Positions 30,574 through 43,070 are shown, numbered from the stretch's first letter. The stretch is DNA of 64,000 bases from Anolis sagrei (GCF_037176765.1 NC_090024.1:193436278-193500277), one strand, 5' to 3'. Made by a program: numbers and translations. Notes: generated by a model not told the origin, from the letters alone.

Positions 30574-30656
30574 CCTTTTGTTTTTTTCTGAATGCTCCCA
30601 ATAGAAAATGCATAAGGATGTATTTTCTATTGGAAGCATTCAGAAAAAACAAAAGG
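30574..30656. repeat. Hairpin (36-bp arms, short loop)
   Basis: Left arm ccttttgtttttttctgaat (continuing gctcccaatagaaaat) and right arm ending cagaaaaaacaaaagg are reverse complements with about two differences. The spacer is around cataaggatg. No coding or known repeat identity. Confidence 0.85.
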
Positions 30657-31167
30657 AAAGACTGTTTTTTTCTAATATATAGCCTTAGACATTACCAAAC
30701 AGATATTACCAAAATTCAATAAACAAACAATGCCTTTCTCAAATGACCCGGGCACCACTGGTTCCCCAAGCTAGTGTAGAAATATTTGTACACGTATGTA
30801 GATCCACAGTCTGTGTGCATTGTGCATATACATTAGCATACATTGCACCCAGTGCAGATAATTTTAACACCTCATAGAACAAAATTATTTTTAATAATTG
30901 CCATGAAATGAAACAAATCATATCCATGCAAAAAAAAATTGCAGGCAGCAAAATTGTCTTCTATTAAACTTTGTTAAATTAATCATGTCAGTAGAAATTA
31001 ACTAGCTAACTAAATAAAGAAGTATACATTATAAATATTAAAATACATAAAAAGTAATGGATTCATTCATTTAAATTACATTAATGTAATATAACGTATC
31101 TCATACCTATTTGCAATATGCTCCCTAATGCTGCTTCCTTTTCTGAACCCAGCTTAGGCAACTGGCA
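30657..31167. other. No gene or recognised repeat
   Basis: AT-rich, nothing recognised. Confidence 0.4.
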
Positions 31168-31575
31168 TCTCTCACTCCGCATATTGTGAAAATCTTTGTT
31201 GTAGAATTCTGGGTATGTCTTTGCTTGCATAGGATATTAATCTGATGGTCCAACTATGATTGCTATCACTGATGTCCTGTTTCATGAGGATTAGATTGTA
31301 CATAGATGTTTCCAATCTGTAGGCCATTGTTTTGTTTTCCATTATTTGTTGACAATTTTTAGTTAACATTTGAATGGATTCTATCTCTATAATTTGAAAT
31401 AGCTCTATTGGTATACCATCTGTTCCTGGTGATTTATTTCTCCCAAGGACATTGAGTGCAGCTTCCAGTTTACTTTCTAAAACTATAAGTCCACTTTCAA
31501 ATGGTTATTCCTTGATTGAATCTGTCATCGTTTCATCTCTTGTATTATAATTCTCCAGTGTTTTGTTTCCACCAT
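31168..31575 (-). mobile_element. BovB (RTE) LINE reverse transcriptase fragment
   Basis: Minus-strand frames give LEAALNVLGRNKSPGTDGIP, IELFQ, then MLTKNCQQIMENK and SNHSWTIRLISYASKDIPRI, matching the 'NNKA.G.DGIP.ELF' to 'NYRTI.LISHASK' stretch of BovB ORF2. Several frame breaks. Confidence 0.65.
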
Positions 31576-31629
31576 TCTTTTATTTTATTTGAAAATAAAC
31601 ACGGGAGAATAAAAGGGAGGGAAGGGAGA

Positions 31630-32370
31630 TAAAGGTAGTCCACGCTCTGGTTACATCCCGTATAGACTACTGCAACACTCTCTATGTAGGGTTGCCTTTG
31701 AAGACTATTCGGAAGCTTCAAATAGTCCAACGGGTGGCAGCCAGGTTGTTAACAGGAGCAGCGCTCAGAGAGAACACTGCTCCTCTGTTGCGCCAGCTCC
31801 ACTGGCTGCCAGTCTGCTACCAAGCACAATTCAAAGTGCTGGCTTTAGCCTATAAAGCCCTAAACGGTTCTGGTCCTCCTTATCTGTCCGAACGTATCTC
31901 TCCTTATGAACCATCCAGTAATTTAAGATCTTCTGGGGAGGCCCTGCTTTCAGTCCTGCCTTCTTCTCAGGTTTGGTTGGCAAGGACGAGAGATAGGGAC
32001 TTCTCAGTGGTGGCCCCTCGGCTGTGGAACGCCCTCCCTAGGGACATTAGATCAGTCCCCACCTTCTTAATATTTCATTAAAAAGTCTAAACCTAGCTTT
32101 GTGAGCAGGCTTTCTCAAATGCAGTGTAGCAGATAGCTTCTTGACCTCAGAATCATTGGACAATTGTGATTGGATAATGATTTAGGTATTGAGATGCAGA
32201 GGATTTATGCTTTTATCGATCTTACTGTATATGGAATTTTATGTATGTTATATGCTTTTCACTGTTTTTAAATTATTGTGGCATTGAATTGTGCCATTCT
32301 GTAAACCACCCTGAGTCACCTTTGGGCTGAGAAGGGCAGTATAGAAATATAGTAAATAAATAAATATAAA
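31630..32370 (+). mobile_element. L2 LINE, 3' end with ORF2 C-terminus
   Basis: It starts at gtagtccacgctctggttac (VVHALV.. block). The coding tail ends at 32081 and a 3' UTR runs to ggctgagaagggcagtata and an AAAT tail near 32354-32368. 5'-truncated. Confidence 0.8.
31692..32081 (+). pseudogene. L2 ORF2 C-terminal fragment
   Basis: A 129-codon open frame: LQIVQRVAARLLTGA, LRQLHWLPVCYQAQFKVLAL, KALNGSGPPYLSERISPY and FSVVAPRLWNALPRDIRS. These are the conserved C-terminal blocks of L2-clade ORF2. There is no catalytic domain in this piece. The Met is internal to the parental protein. Confidence 0.8.
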
Positions 32371-33721
32371 TCTAGCAGTTCCTTTAAGATTATAGTAACT
32401 TGTTTCTATTTTAACATGAGCTTTCAAAAAAATCAATTCATTTCCTCAGCCATTTTCCAAGAAAAAGAATTTATATCCATAAATGCCCATGTTAAAATAT
32501 AATGCAGTTAGTCTTTAAGGGGCTGATAGATTGCTGTTTTTCTTCATTCACACACAGTTTTTCTCCTAGTATCATCTCCAAAAAGAAGCAATAGCCGCCT
32601 CTTGTTCCACTCTCATTGACTCACTCCTTTTCTGACATATTCAAGGAAATTCCAAGCAGAAGGGAAGAGGGAAGTGTGGACAAGAGAGGCTTGACTTGAT
32701 ATGGATTGTGAGTGGCTTCTTCCCAATTCACGTTCCTGGAGGCTGATCTCTGCCTCTCTTTTCTGGCATCTCAGTGATGAAGGGTTTGAGAAGGAACTAC
32801 CATTCAGCTTCCTTATTTTCCACTGTTGAGAATGGAGTTCCCACCCACCCACTCTATGAAGATGGCACTATGCCTACAGAGTTTATATGGCTACAAATTG
32901 TGTGTTACATGTAATGCAGCATCTCTTACATCACTGAGTTGAGACAGGCTCAGTGATATAAGAGAGACTTGATTACATGTAACACACAAAGAGAAACAAA
33001 TCCTCTTGCAGAGTTTTCTTAAGGATGGAAAGTGATGTAAAAATGTAAATTTCAGAAATAGGTTAAAGTGGGTTTTTTCACCCATGGATTATGATAAATT
33101 ACAAATTAATAAATTAGAGTTTTCAGTTCAATATGCCCAGTAGAGGTCTCCAGCATTCTAGCAGGCAGCTACTAACATGAGAATGTGTATGCATAGCAAG
33201 CGAGGCAGCAAAGCGTATCTGCTGACAAGCTTGCAGCTGTTTTTAGTATTTTAAACAAACAGTTATGATAATCACAATGGCATTTAGACTTTTCCCATTG
33301 TAAATATCAAACTTTTTAATTTTTTTTCTGTTTGTAGATATCTACAGGTTAGGAGAGAGACATCAGGGAGTTGGGAATGGTTTTATGAACTGAGTTTTGT
33401 AAATAGTCAATATACAGATCATATTTAATTAAGATGAGCTCAGTTGTTTGTTTGTTTGTTTGTTTTTGCAATAAGTGAGCAAATCCTATGGATTAAAATC
33501 CTCAGATATCAAGTGTTTGTTTGCACATATGAAAAAAATGCAATATTTTTTCTCCTTGCCTGAGACATATATTTTGTGTTAGCATCAAGAAGCATCTTAA
33601 AAGATTTGTTTTTCCACAAACTGCACAGATTTATGTAGATTGCAAAAAATGATAAGTACTTGCTGACTTGTGTAGACTTTTGAAAATATGGTTGATGGGC
33701 TTCCTGCATTTTTAATCTTCA
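32371..33721. other. No gene; holds one hairpin
   Basis: Apart from the palindrome at 32898-32990 and a (TTTG)n run at about 33446-33465, nothing is recognised. Confidence 0.4.
32898..32990. repeat. Imperfect palindrome, ~40-bp arms
   Basis: ttgtgtgttacatgtaat and attacatgtaacacacaa are perfect outer arms of 18 bp. The inner parts catctcttacatcactgag and cagtgatataagagag also pair, with mismatches, around ttgagacaggct. Confidence 0.85.
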
Positions 33722-33857
33722 AACACTTTCTATACTGCCATATAAAATCCAGATTATCTGCTTTGGCAGTGTGGACTCATATAATCCAGTTCAAATCAGA
33801 TAATGTGAATTATCTGCTTTGATTATCTGGATAATATGGCAGTGTAAAAGGAGTCTC
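33722..33857. mobile_element. Palindromic MITE
   Basis: ctttctatactgccatataa and tatggcagtgtaaaaggag are inverted ends, with tccagattatctgctttg inside. Family of 7840-7987; diverged. Confidence 0.65.
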
Positions 33858-33967
33858 AGATATTTTTATGCTTGCTATGTGTATTTTTTTCACAACAAAA
33901 ACTACTAATTTGTCACAACATGTGTTTAATTTGTGAATACCTCTATAACAAAAAAAAAAAAGCCTTC

Positions 33968-34016
33968 CTTAGAACCATAGAGTTGGAAGAGACCCTGTGG
34001 GCCATCCAGTCCATTG
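33968..34016 (-). mobile_element. CR1 3'-tail fragment
   Basis: gaaccatagagttggaagag followed by gggccatccagtcca is the CR1 tail in reverse. Confidence 0.6.
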
Positions 34017-34329
34017 CAGTTGTCTTGCAGTGCTTTGACTAAAGGCAAGGTAGCAGGAAAGTATCTAATAAGGTGAGGTAATTCTGAGGACTGTGGGGAT
34101 CACTCAATCTAACCATTCACTGATGCAGACATGAGAGAAAAAAAGCATACTTAAATTCAGAAGTTGGTCTTTCTGAATATAAGTAGACCTCTTTATTCAT
34201 TTATGCACTCTTCCCTACCTAATGGCTTGTGCTTGTGTGTTGTGTGTATGCTTCAGAACATGTAACATTTTTCTAAAAAAGCAGGGATATACTCAAAAAC
34301 CAGGGAATTGCAATGATGGAGAAGCAGTT

Positions 34330-34642
34330 TGTCCAGTTGTGTCCAACTTCGGGAGTTCCTGCACATCTATATTTCTAAGCCGAAGAGCTGGCATTGTCCT
34401 TAAAGCCCTCCAAGGTCATGTGGCCAGCATGGCTGCATGGAGTGCTGTTATCTTCCCGCCGGAGAGGTACCTATTGAACTATTCACATTTGCATGTTTTT
34501 GAACTGCTAGATTAGCAGAAGCTGGGGCTAACAGTGGGAGCTCATGCTGCCCCCCCCTCCGCCCCCCGGATTTGAACCTGTGACCTTTCGGTCAGCTAAT
34601 TCAGTGGCTCAGTGCTTTAATCCTCTGTGCCACCAGGGGCTC
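34330..34642 (-). mobile_element. Sauria-type SINE, minus strand
   Basis: Reverse of 17052-17380: taagccgaagagctggcatt, ccaaggtcatgtggccagca, ggagaggtacctattgaact, ggatttgaacctgtgacctt and ccaccaggggctcc. Near full length, with a C-rich expansion near 34551. Confidence 0.8.
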
Positions 34643-35999
34643 CTCTTCAGTATAGATTTTAATATATATCAAGAAACGGTATAAAAGAAAGGTGCCCATT
34701 ACTCTCCAGCAGTTGTTACACTTTCATCTGATCCTGCCAGCACAACAAATGGTCTGAAGTGATGACCATTCCTTAAAGCAACTCCGGGAAGACTGTAAAT
34801 AAGCTAATATTATAGAAGGTGATGCTGAAGATAAGTTCACCTTTTTCCACATTTCATTTTGTCTGAAACATTGTACTATCTGGGTCCCATGAGAAAAATC
34901 TCAACTATAAAGACATACCATATTATTGGATCATTTATACATTGCTCTAATCCAGTGATTGAGGATGAAATTGATAAGTCTCGTATACTTAAAATACTGT
35001 AGACTTCACTCTTAATTTAATGCATCATCACACTTAATCCTATTCCATGTTTGGCTTACCCCTTTTATTTCTATTTTATCCCCATTCCCACTATTCTGTT
35101 TCTGTTAAATATTGAATCAAACTTTATTTTCTTTGTAAAAAGATTTATTGAATATAATATTATCTATGGAAGTTATATTTATTGCTGACTCTACAAAAAA
35201 ATCTTTGATTGCATTGCAGAACCAATATATTACACCTCCATTAAATTAGTGTTTCATTTATATAATTAATAACCCCACTTAATGACCTTAAGCAGTTACT
35301 ATTTTTACATCTCTACTTCCTGACAAGGTCAGCAAGACTGTCTTGGAGTAGTTGATTAGGATCATTCATGATACTAGTCCATCTTTAAAATGTCCTAAAA
35401 ATCTAAGAAGTTTTCCACTGTTGAAATACATTAATAATCTTTCTCTTAAAATAAGAGCTGATACCTGGCAAAGCTTACAGTATAACACTGAATTCAGATG
35501 TGATCCAGACAAGACACATTAGTCCAGCATGTCTAGGTTTGGAACAAAGGATAAAACTATCTGCCAGAGCTTAGGGAAAAAAGTGTATTTTGGACAACAA
35601 CTTCTGGATTCCCCAGTCTTTGTGGCTGTTCCAAGATTTGCTCTCACCTTACTTCCCCATCCCACCCCATACAACTGACCTGTGAGTAGGACTGGCTACT
35701 CCTTTACTTTTCTGGCAACTAGAATTAAGGCAACAAAACAAAATAATATAAAATGTTTCTAATTGCTGTCAATAACAGTCTTCCAGGCTCTTGCATGATG
35801 GTGTTTCTTGTGACTTTTTACTTCACAATTTTCAATATTTTTTAATCTAGGAGGCAGATGCTGTATAACTTAGTCTTTGTAGATAGGCACATACATCTAC
35901 AGTGGGATTGGTTGGAGTATCATCACATTCTTCCCCAGATCATGGCTTATGGCATTGTTAACCGCTGTTGCTGATGCTTTTAAAAACTTCTAGTTAGGG
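34643..35999. other. No gene or recognised repeat
   Basis: Nothing recognised on either strand. Confidence 0.4.
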
Positions 36000-36339
36000 C
36001 CCTTCCACAGAACACCAAGGCAGAAAATCCCACAATATTTTCTTTAAAAGTTTTTTTATCTTTGTTGAAGAATTTTCAGTTTACATAAAAAAGAAAGAGG
36101 GAAATGACGGGGAGGTTGGATTAGGAGGAAAAAATAAGAAAGGGGGGATATTGGTGGGGAGGGGTATAATGGGTAAGGGGGGATAAGATGGAGGGTAATA
36201 ATGAGGTTATGGGTGAAGATTATAGGGTAAATTCCATGATATCTTCTTTGAACTGGGTTATCTGAGTTCACATTGCCATATATCCCAGTTCAAAGCAGAA
36301 AATGTGGGATTTTATTCAGCTGTGTGGAAGGGGCCTTAG
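36000..36339. mobile_element. Palindromic MITE split by an L1-like 3' end
   Basis: ggcccttccacagaacacca (left end) and cagctgtgtggaaggggcc (right end) belong to the ccttccacac family. About 188 bp at 36050-36237 interrupts it between aatattttcttt and gatatcttcttt, which look like an ~11-bp target duplication. Confidence 0.65.
36050..36237 (-). mobile_element. Short L1-like 3' UTR insertion
   Basis: taaaagtttttttatctttg (minus-strand A-rich end), then a purine-rich strand of gggg/aaa blocks like the L1 3' UTR at 19190-19310. It is bounded by an imperfect ~11-bp duplication. Confidence 0.5.
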
Positions 36340-36430
36340 TCAGATTTTAAAAAAGAAAAAGCGAGTTGGATGGTCATAAAATATTTTGTACAGTGGAGTT
36401 TCTTTGTCAACAGCTTTGTTAACTGAGTCT

Positions 36431-36575
36431 CCTTTTACACTTTCATATAAAATCCAGATTATCTGCTTTGAACTGGATTATATGGCAGTGTAGACTCACA
36501 TAATCCAGTTCAAAGAAGATAATCTGTATTATCTCCTTTGATAATCCAGATTATATAGCAGTGTAGAAGGGGCCT
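36431..36575. mobile_element. Palindromic MITE
   Basis: ctccttttacactttcatat at the left and agcagtgtagaaggggcct at the right, with ctgctttgaactggattata and its complement inside. Confidence 0.7.
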
Positions 36576-37829
36576 GAGATATAATTAGATTTCTGAGTAA
36601 ACATTTGTTTACACTGTATGTGTAATCATGTCTATGTTCACATAAATTCTATTGTGTTTGATCAAGTTTACTGTCAGGTAAGTGTGCATCAGCCTACAAT
36701 TACGGCCTACATTTATTGATATATTTCTATTCAGCCAAGATTTGTTCTCAAACATCTTATTTTTCCATGTTCATATTCTCATTTAGTTTTTAATTGCTGT
36801 ACACAGTGTGTTTGAACTCACTCCTTCAATATACCTTAATTTAAAGTTAATTATTGCATTTGCTGAATAAATGAGTAGACTTCGGGTGACTGAAGAGTTC
36901 TCTGTCTTTCATTTCTACATGATGAAATAAGTAACTCTCAATCTATGCAGTCCTGCTGGAGCCACTGAGATGCTGGTGCTGTTAAATGTTGAAGATGTCT
37001 TAAAATTAACTCCACATGTCTCACCCCAGTCTTCTACTTGTCTGGTAGATCCTAAGGTATCGTTATGTGGTTCACTCCAGATATATGCCTTGAGGAATCA
37101 AAGTGGGACACAATATATATCTTCTGGATCCAGTATATGCTTGGAATAAATAGCATACCTAAAAGGATGGCATATTGCATTTGGTTGGCCCTGAATAATA
37201 GTGTGTGGAGTAGCCACAAGTGGAGTTTTAAAGAAAGCTCATTATTCCAGAAAAAGATAGTTGTCCCTCAAATATTGGTTTGGGAAGGGCAGCTATCTTA
37301 GCCGCTAAAATCTGAAAGCAGTCCAAAAAAGAACATTTCAGCTGATAGATTCTGAATGCAATCCAAGCTCTAAATGCCACTAAGTAACGCTGCTACTTAC
37401 TGTATTCTAGGCAAAAGAAGAAACAGGTCTTCACATGCTTATTGATAGTTGTATTTGATATTTAAACAGGGTTTTTTGTTATTCTGTTTTATAAAAAGGG
37501 CAATATGTTCAAGCCCTTCCTTGACCTTCCTTGATGGCTGCACATTCAGTCTAACAACACCAAAAACTTCTGGAGTTGCTGAAAAGCTCTCTCTATATAC
37601 TGGACTTTTGTATAATGAAAGGGGATTTTCAAGTGGGTACTATTTTATTTTATTTTATTTTATTTTATTTTATTTACGTCTATTCAGATTTTCTTTCCTG
37701 TTTTCTGAAAGTACATACTGTTGCTCATTTGTTACTTTCATGCTGTTGTTGTTCTTATTGTTGTCTTTCTAGGTATCGAGATGATTTTTTTTCCAGATTC
37801 GAAAGACGGTGGGGGGGGGGGTGGCCTTT
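36576..37829. other. No gene; one microsatellite
   Basis: (TTTTA)n at about 37642-37676. The segment 37050-37310 has frames faintly like an old transposon but nothing I can name. Confidence 0.4.
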
Positions 37830-37980
37830 CCAAATTTTAATTATTACAGATGGGGAAAACAAAGATTAAATTCACAAGATGCTATGGACTAAGAAAATAT
37901 CTATCAGATGAATAAATGGTACATGACACCAAAATGGCTAGCAAATGTGGAACCAAAATTTGAAAATGTTTCCTGGAAAT

Positions 37981-38415
37981 TTATTCATTTATTTATTTAC
38001 AGTATTTATATTCCACCCTTCTCACCCTGCAGGGGACTCAGGGCAGATTACAATGTACATATACATGGCAAACATTCAGTGCCATAGACACACAACACAT
38101 ATTGACAGACAGTCAGAGGCTATTTAACATTCCAACTTTTTTTGGCCACCAGGGGAGCTGCTGCTTCATCGTCCATCTGCAACACTGATGAAGTACTTCC
38201 TCAATCCCCACATGCTCGCTGATCTCTATAGCCTCATAAATTAGTTAAATTAACCTCCTCACAAAGTGGTACCTAAATTTCCTTCTTGACAGATGCAACT
38301 GTCTTTCAGGCTGCAAAGGTCAACAACAAGTTACACAAATTTGGTCAGAAGCTCACCCCGACCCGGGCTGGCTGCAAACTCATGACCTTTGCTAGGTGCA
38401 CCACAGTCCCGATGT
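37981..38415 (-). mobile_element. Composite SINE/LINE-tail repeat
   Basis: The plus strand reads tttatttatttacag, then tatattccacccttctcacc and ctgcaggggactcagggcag, the reverse of an L2/CR1-like 3' tail. The far end has gggctggctgcaaactcatg, which may be a tRNA-like head. The same family is at 54988-55640. Confidence 0.6.
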
Positions 38416-39115
38416 CAACAAAAAATGTCAACAAAAAATGGCACCTTTATCATATGTGATGGACATGTCCTAAGCCAAAAAATTCTGGATACACAATGCG
38501 TAAGGATATTAAAAATATCATAAAAAATTAAAATATCATTAGAATGAGAAGCATGTTGCTAAGATTTACAAATACAATATTGCCAAATAAATTCTTGAAC
38601 CTTTTTCCTGTATATGGTGACTGCAGCAAGGATTTTCATGCCTATTACTGGAAACAAGAAAACATTCCCATTCAAAATCTATGGATTGCAAAAACAATGA
38701 ATCTGGCAGAGGTGGAACTATTGACTACACTTATACAATCACCAGACCCTCCCAAATTTGAAAAAGAGTGACGGCCCTTTATTGACTTTTTAAAATAAGA
38801 GGTTTTTTTTTAAAAAAAAGGGCTTTACATAATAAAAAGAGATAATCACTATTACAGAGTTGTACAAATAACAAGAAAAGAAAAAAGGGGGAATTAGCAA
38901 CAAGAATAGCAAGATCCCCAATGATACGCCAAGAGATCCTGAAAAGTTAATCGAAGAAGACACAAGACAAAACATAGATGAAGAAGGCAGAAGTGTTAGG
39001 GCAGGATGTATTAGATAGAACTTTCAGTTTTCTATTTCTTAGCTTTCCTATTTTCTAGGTTTCTATACACGATATGCTCGCTTTTCTTTCTTTTCTTTTT
39101 TGTTTTAGACTAGAT

Positions 39116-39373
39116 CTTTTTTCATGTCAGGAGCGACTAGTGAAATTTCCAGTCACTTCTGGCTTGAGAGAATTGGTCATCTGCAAGGATGATGCCCAGG
39201 AGACACCTGGATGTTTGTATGTTTTACCATCCTTGTGGGAGACTTCTCTCATGTCCCCACATGGGGAGCTGGAACTGACAGAGGGAGCTCATTCTCACTC
39301 TCCCCGGATTCGAACCTCTGACCTGTCGGTCTTCAGTCCTGCTGGCACAAGGGTTTAACCGGGGGCTAGTGAA
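39116..39373 (-). mobile_element. tRNA-derived SINE, minus strand
   Basis: tgtcaggagcgactagtgaa, agagaattggtcatctgcaa, ccccggattcgaacctctga and cacaagggtttaacc. A 12-bp target duplication tttagactagat lies at 39104-39115 and 39374-39385. Confidence 0.85.
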
Positions 39374-39810
39374 TTTAGACTAGATAAGAAATGCTCCCCC
39401 TCCCCTTATTTTAACATTACAGAAACCTTTTTAGTATTAGACGATGATGAAAGAAGACAATAATATAAGATGTTTAAAATGTCCCCTCCCTATTTCTTAT
39501 ATTTTATCAATAAAATTATATTTAAAAAATAATAGGATGACTTCTAGAGTTAGGCTTGTAAAAAATAACTTCAGAAATCATTCTGCGTGTATAAACTATT
39601 ATCAGATTATGTTGCAAGACACCAGATTGTTAAGATTTTCCAACATTCACTTGTCAAGTATCCTGGGAGGATTGCTTCTATCATTTCAGCATTATTCCAG
39701 GCTTCCATCTCTGTGCCACTGATTTTGGATTGCATATGTATGTAATATTTCTACCATGCTTGTTTTGAGATCCAACTAATTTTGTATTCTTGTTTCTTAG
39801 CAGTCATGTT

Positions 39811-40074
39811 GGAGCCCCCCAGTGGCGCAATGGGTTAAACCCTTTTATTCACAGAACTGAAGACGACAGGTCAGAGGTTCGAATCCGGGGAGAGCAGGTT
39901 GAGCTCCCTCTGTCAGCTCCAGCTCCCCATGCAGGGATATGGGAGAAGCCTCCCACAAGGTTGGTAAAAAAACAAATATCCAGGCATTCCCTGGGCAACG
40001 TTCTTGCAGACAGCCAATTCGCTCACACAAGAAGCAACTTGCAGTTTCTCAAGTCACTCCTAATATGAAAGAAA
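39811..40074 (+). mobile_element. tRNA-derived SINE, plus strand
   Basis: gagccccccagtggcgcaat, the B box ggttcgaatccgggga and gcattccctgggcaacgttc. The duplications agcagtcatgtt (39799-39810) and agcaatcatgtt (40075-40086) differ at one position. Confidence 0.85.
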
Positions 40075-40384
40075 AGCAATCATGTTTAGATTTACAACTA
40101 CAGAAGTAAGTTAACTGATATTCTCCAGTAACAAACATTCTGTACAAGGGCTCAGTGGGGACTTCCCACCACTTGTGATAAGTTTTTCCTGACTATCTAA
40201 GCTCCTGCTACCAGAGATACCACTGCGCCTGACCTCATCAATAACATAATTTTAGCCTAATGATCCAAAAGTGTGTGTGCAGAAACAAAATAAATTAACA
40301 AATGAAGAAAATGAAAGAAATACTTATTCAAATTACGTGGTTACAAAACAGTACTTTTGTTTAGTTCTTACTGTTATTTGTACA

Positions 40385-40462
40385 CTTGTTTGTTGTTGTT
40401 GTTGTTGTTGTTGTGCACCTTCAAGTCATTTCCAACTTATGGCAACCCTATGACAGAGTTTT
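40385..40462 (-). mobile_element. SINE tail fragment (5S-SINE type)
   Basis: A GTT repeat, then tgcaccttcaagtcatttcc and aacttatggcaaccctatga, the reverse of the tail seen at the end of the 5S-derived SINE. Confidence 0.5.
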
Positions 40463-40844
40463 CTAGGGCTGAGAGTATTAGACTTACTCAGCGAGATGCT
40501 ATGGCATAGGCAAAATTGAAAAACAATATCAGGATTCCAAAAAGGTCCAGCTGCTTGGAAAAGTAACTAAAGGAAGCAAAACCAGAATCAGAATGAAATT
40601 ACACTACTGTTTCTATTTAAGAAGCCTGAAAATATATATAAGAAATCATTCAGACTTACCAGAATGTCCCACACCACAGGATAGTTTGTGAAACATGATG
40701 AAGCCATATCTTAAGTTTAACTGACCCAAGGGTCATTTAATCTACTTCTCAATGAACTCTGCCCCTAGGGATTGCTAACTCCTTAGTCAAACATCTGTCA
40801 CATGGAAGAGAGAGCAAACTTGCTTTTTGCTGCTCCAGAGGGTA

Positions 40845-41020
40845 GGTCATGAAACAAAGGATTCAAATTACAAGAAAAGAGATTTCAACTAAAATTTAGG
40901 AAAAATTCTTGGTAGTAACAGCTGTTCAACAGTGACTGCCTTGAAAGGTAATGGACTGTCCTTTGTCAGATGTTTTTAAGCAGAAGCCATCTGCCAGGGA
41001 TACTTCAGCTGTGTATTTCT
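40845..41020 (+). mobile_element. CR1 3' fragment, old
   Basis: aagagatttcaactaaaatt followed by taggaaaaattcttgg and tttttaagcagaagccat match the CR1 'RRFHLNIRKNF ... FKQKL' region and beyond. Diverged. Confidence 0.5.
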
Positions 41021-42604
41021 TAGAGGTGGAAATATTTAACAGTAGTCAAAAATATGTTTCTTGTGCAGAAAAACATACTGAATAGAATGTTAGGCAGTTT
41101 GGGACTTTATTCTGAGCAAAAGTCATGCATAAAGCAGAGTTTTCTGTTTAAGAAACAGAATTTTTGTAGCAGACAATCTTATTTCTGTGCAATTTTACTG
41201 TTTTATCTACAAAAAGCACTGCAAATTTGAGACAGAATAAGTTCCCAACTATAGCATTTTTATGCAGGAAATACCATTTTCTGCACATAATAGTTCTAGA
41301 CAGAAATATTTTCTGCTAAGAAAATGCTGTTTCCTATAATGTGCATGCAACTCTCTGAAAAAAAGACCAAAATAAGTTCCAAACTCTGAATAGGAGGGGT
41401 GTGCTATTTTTCATTAGTTGTTGTAAGTTGTATGAAATTTGTTATATTCGTACTTATCCGACATGTGGGCGTGGCCCATGACAAAAAACTTAAGAATCAA
41501 GTCTTACCCAGTACTTTTTCATTTGCATTTTGTAAATCTCAGAAGCCTCCCAAAGTCAGTTTCATTTTCGATGCAAAGCAAAGCCAAAAAGGCTGCTTTT
41601 TCTCTTTAAATTAATGGCCTCTCACCATTAGGAGAGGGAAACAGCAGGGAGAAAGCAGAGTTCTCCAGGAAAGAGACTGAGAAAGCACAGAACTCTGGGA
41701 AATATAGTTTGGAAAGGTGAGGAGCCCTATGCTAAAAAAATTCAAAAGGCCCTGGCCTAAACAACGTTTTCCAGAATTCTGCTCAGCATCAGAAAACCCC
41801 AAACAGGATAGGGGAGAGATTTGTCCCTCCATAGCAGCAGCCAGCCAGACAGATAATTCTAGTAAGTAAATCTCTGTGCTGGGCTGGGAAGAAATCCCTA
41901 AATAGAAGTACTATAGGTTAATATGAGAGATAACTGTTGTGAGATAGCTGTTGTGGCTGTTTTTAAAAAAATGTGTTGTCAAAACTTTTTTTAAAAAATC
42001 CCTAAAATCAGTAGATGTATGAATATTTCTAAAAGTTGGGAGAATAGTCCCCTGTTATCTTGTGTCATTGTAGAGAAAATTGAACAAGATAGCTGTTGTA
42101 GTTTTTTAAAATGTTGTTTATAAAAACTTTGAAAATCCTACAAGCATGTTTTGATAAGTGAAACATTCAGAAACTTGATGGGCTAACAGTGGTAAATGTG
42201 TTCTACCATTGTAGCAATTTTCATCCCAACATCTGTAAAAATGAGGGAAAAAGAAGCCCCTGAAGTTTCCCCACTTGTGCAATTACTATAACTAAAAAGT
42301 AACTAAATTTTGTTACTCTTGTTATAGTAATGGAAGCTTTACTAACTATACTTTAGAAACACTTTAGAAATAAAACCCAAGCACCCTCTAATTTTGCAAT
42401 GACTTTTGAAACATTTTTTATCAATCACACATGCCTAGTGAATAGTGTTACAAAACTGTAATTTGTGGAGATGATCTTACTGTGGGAACACCATTGTAAT
42501 CTTCAAGAATGATTTTAATAAAGAATTACATCCCTAGCATTCCCTGCACCTGAAACAGTTGGACTAGGTAATCATTGATTTCCTTTGCAATCTATAGTTC
42601 ATCT
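41021..42604. other. No gene; possible old MITE at 41610-41830
   Basis: agaactctgggaaatatagt and ttttccagaattctgctcag look like inverted arms of an old foldback element. Nothing else is recognised. Confidence 0.35.
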
Positions 42605-43070
42605 TATTATTTATTTGATATCTGATTTACTAAGCAAAATGAGACTCTAGGCAGCTTACAAGAAAAATTTCCCCTGAAATGCAAAGCATCCTTTAAAAAT
42701 ATAAACATTAAAACAAAATAGCTAAAACAATATGTGTTACAGAAGTTTTAAAGCACTGGACAATCAATCCAATTAAGCCATTAATTTTAAGGCATTGATT
42801 TCAAACAATTAAAGACACATAAAACACATATCACAGATTTAAAAAACATTATCCTTCTAACTCAGCTAATTAAAGGCATTTGGTTAGGATGGTTTCTGCT
42901 TGCAAATAAAAAGAGAGCAAAGAGGCCAACCCAGTATCCCTTGGGAATGCATTCCATGACCTAGCAGTAGCCACCAGGAAAGCTCTCTCCTCATTAGATA
43001 AGCCTGGAAAGGTAGTGGGATGGAGAAAAAGACCCTCTTGGAGATTATAGGATTTGGACAGTCTCATCTT
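42605..43070 (-). mobile_element. L2-like LINE 3' end, minus strand
   Basis: Minus-strand frame 42870-43067 reads HPTTFPGLSNEERAFLVA and RSWNAFPRDTGLASLL, like the VAPRLWNALPRDI end of L2-type ORF2. The rest is 3' UTR with the tail near 42605 (ttatttatttgatatctg). Confidence 0.5.

Larger units (their letters stand above)
37830..39523 (+). mobile_element. Old L1, C-terminal ORF2 and 3' UTR, split twice
   Basis: Translated pieces: KWYMTPKWLANVEPKFEN (about 37918-37975), then after an interruption MVTAARI and HAYYWKQENIPIQNLWIAK, ending at a stop near 38769 (PDPPKFEKE). These match the WY.TPKRLA... and TAARI..A..WK blocks of the other L1s here. The 3' UTR ends near 39523 with aataaaattatatttaaaaa. 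A composite SINE (37981-38415) and a SINE (39116-39373) interrupt it. Many frame breaks show age. Confidence 0.7.

Noticed and set aside
37441-37869. Overlapping ~100-codon frames near 37.5-37.9 kb
   Set aside because: Their length comes from translating the (TTTTA)n microsatellite; no family features.
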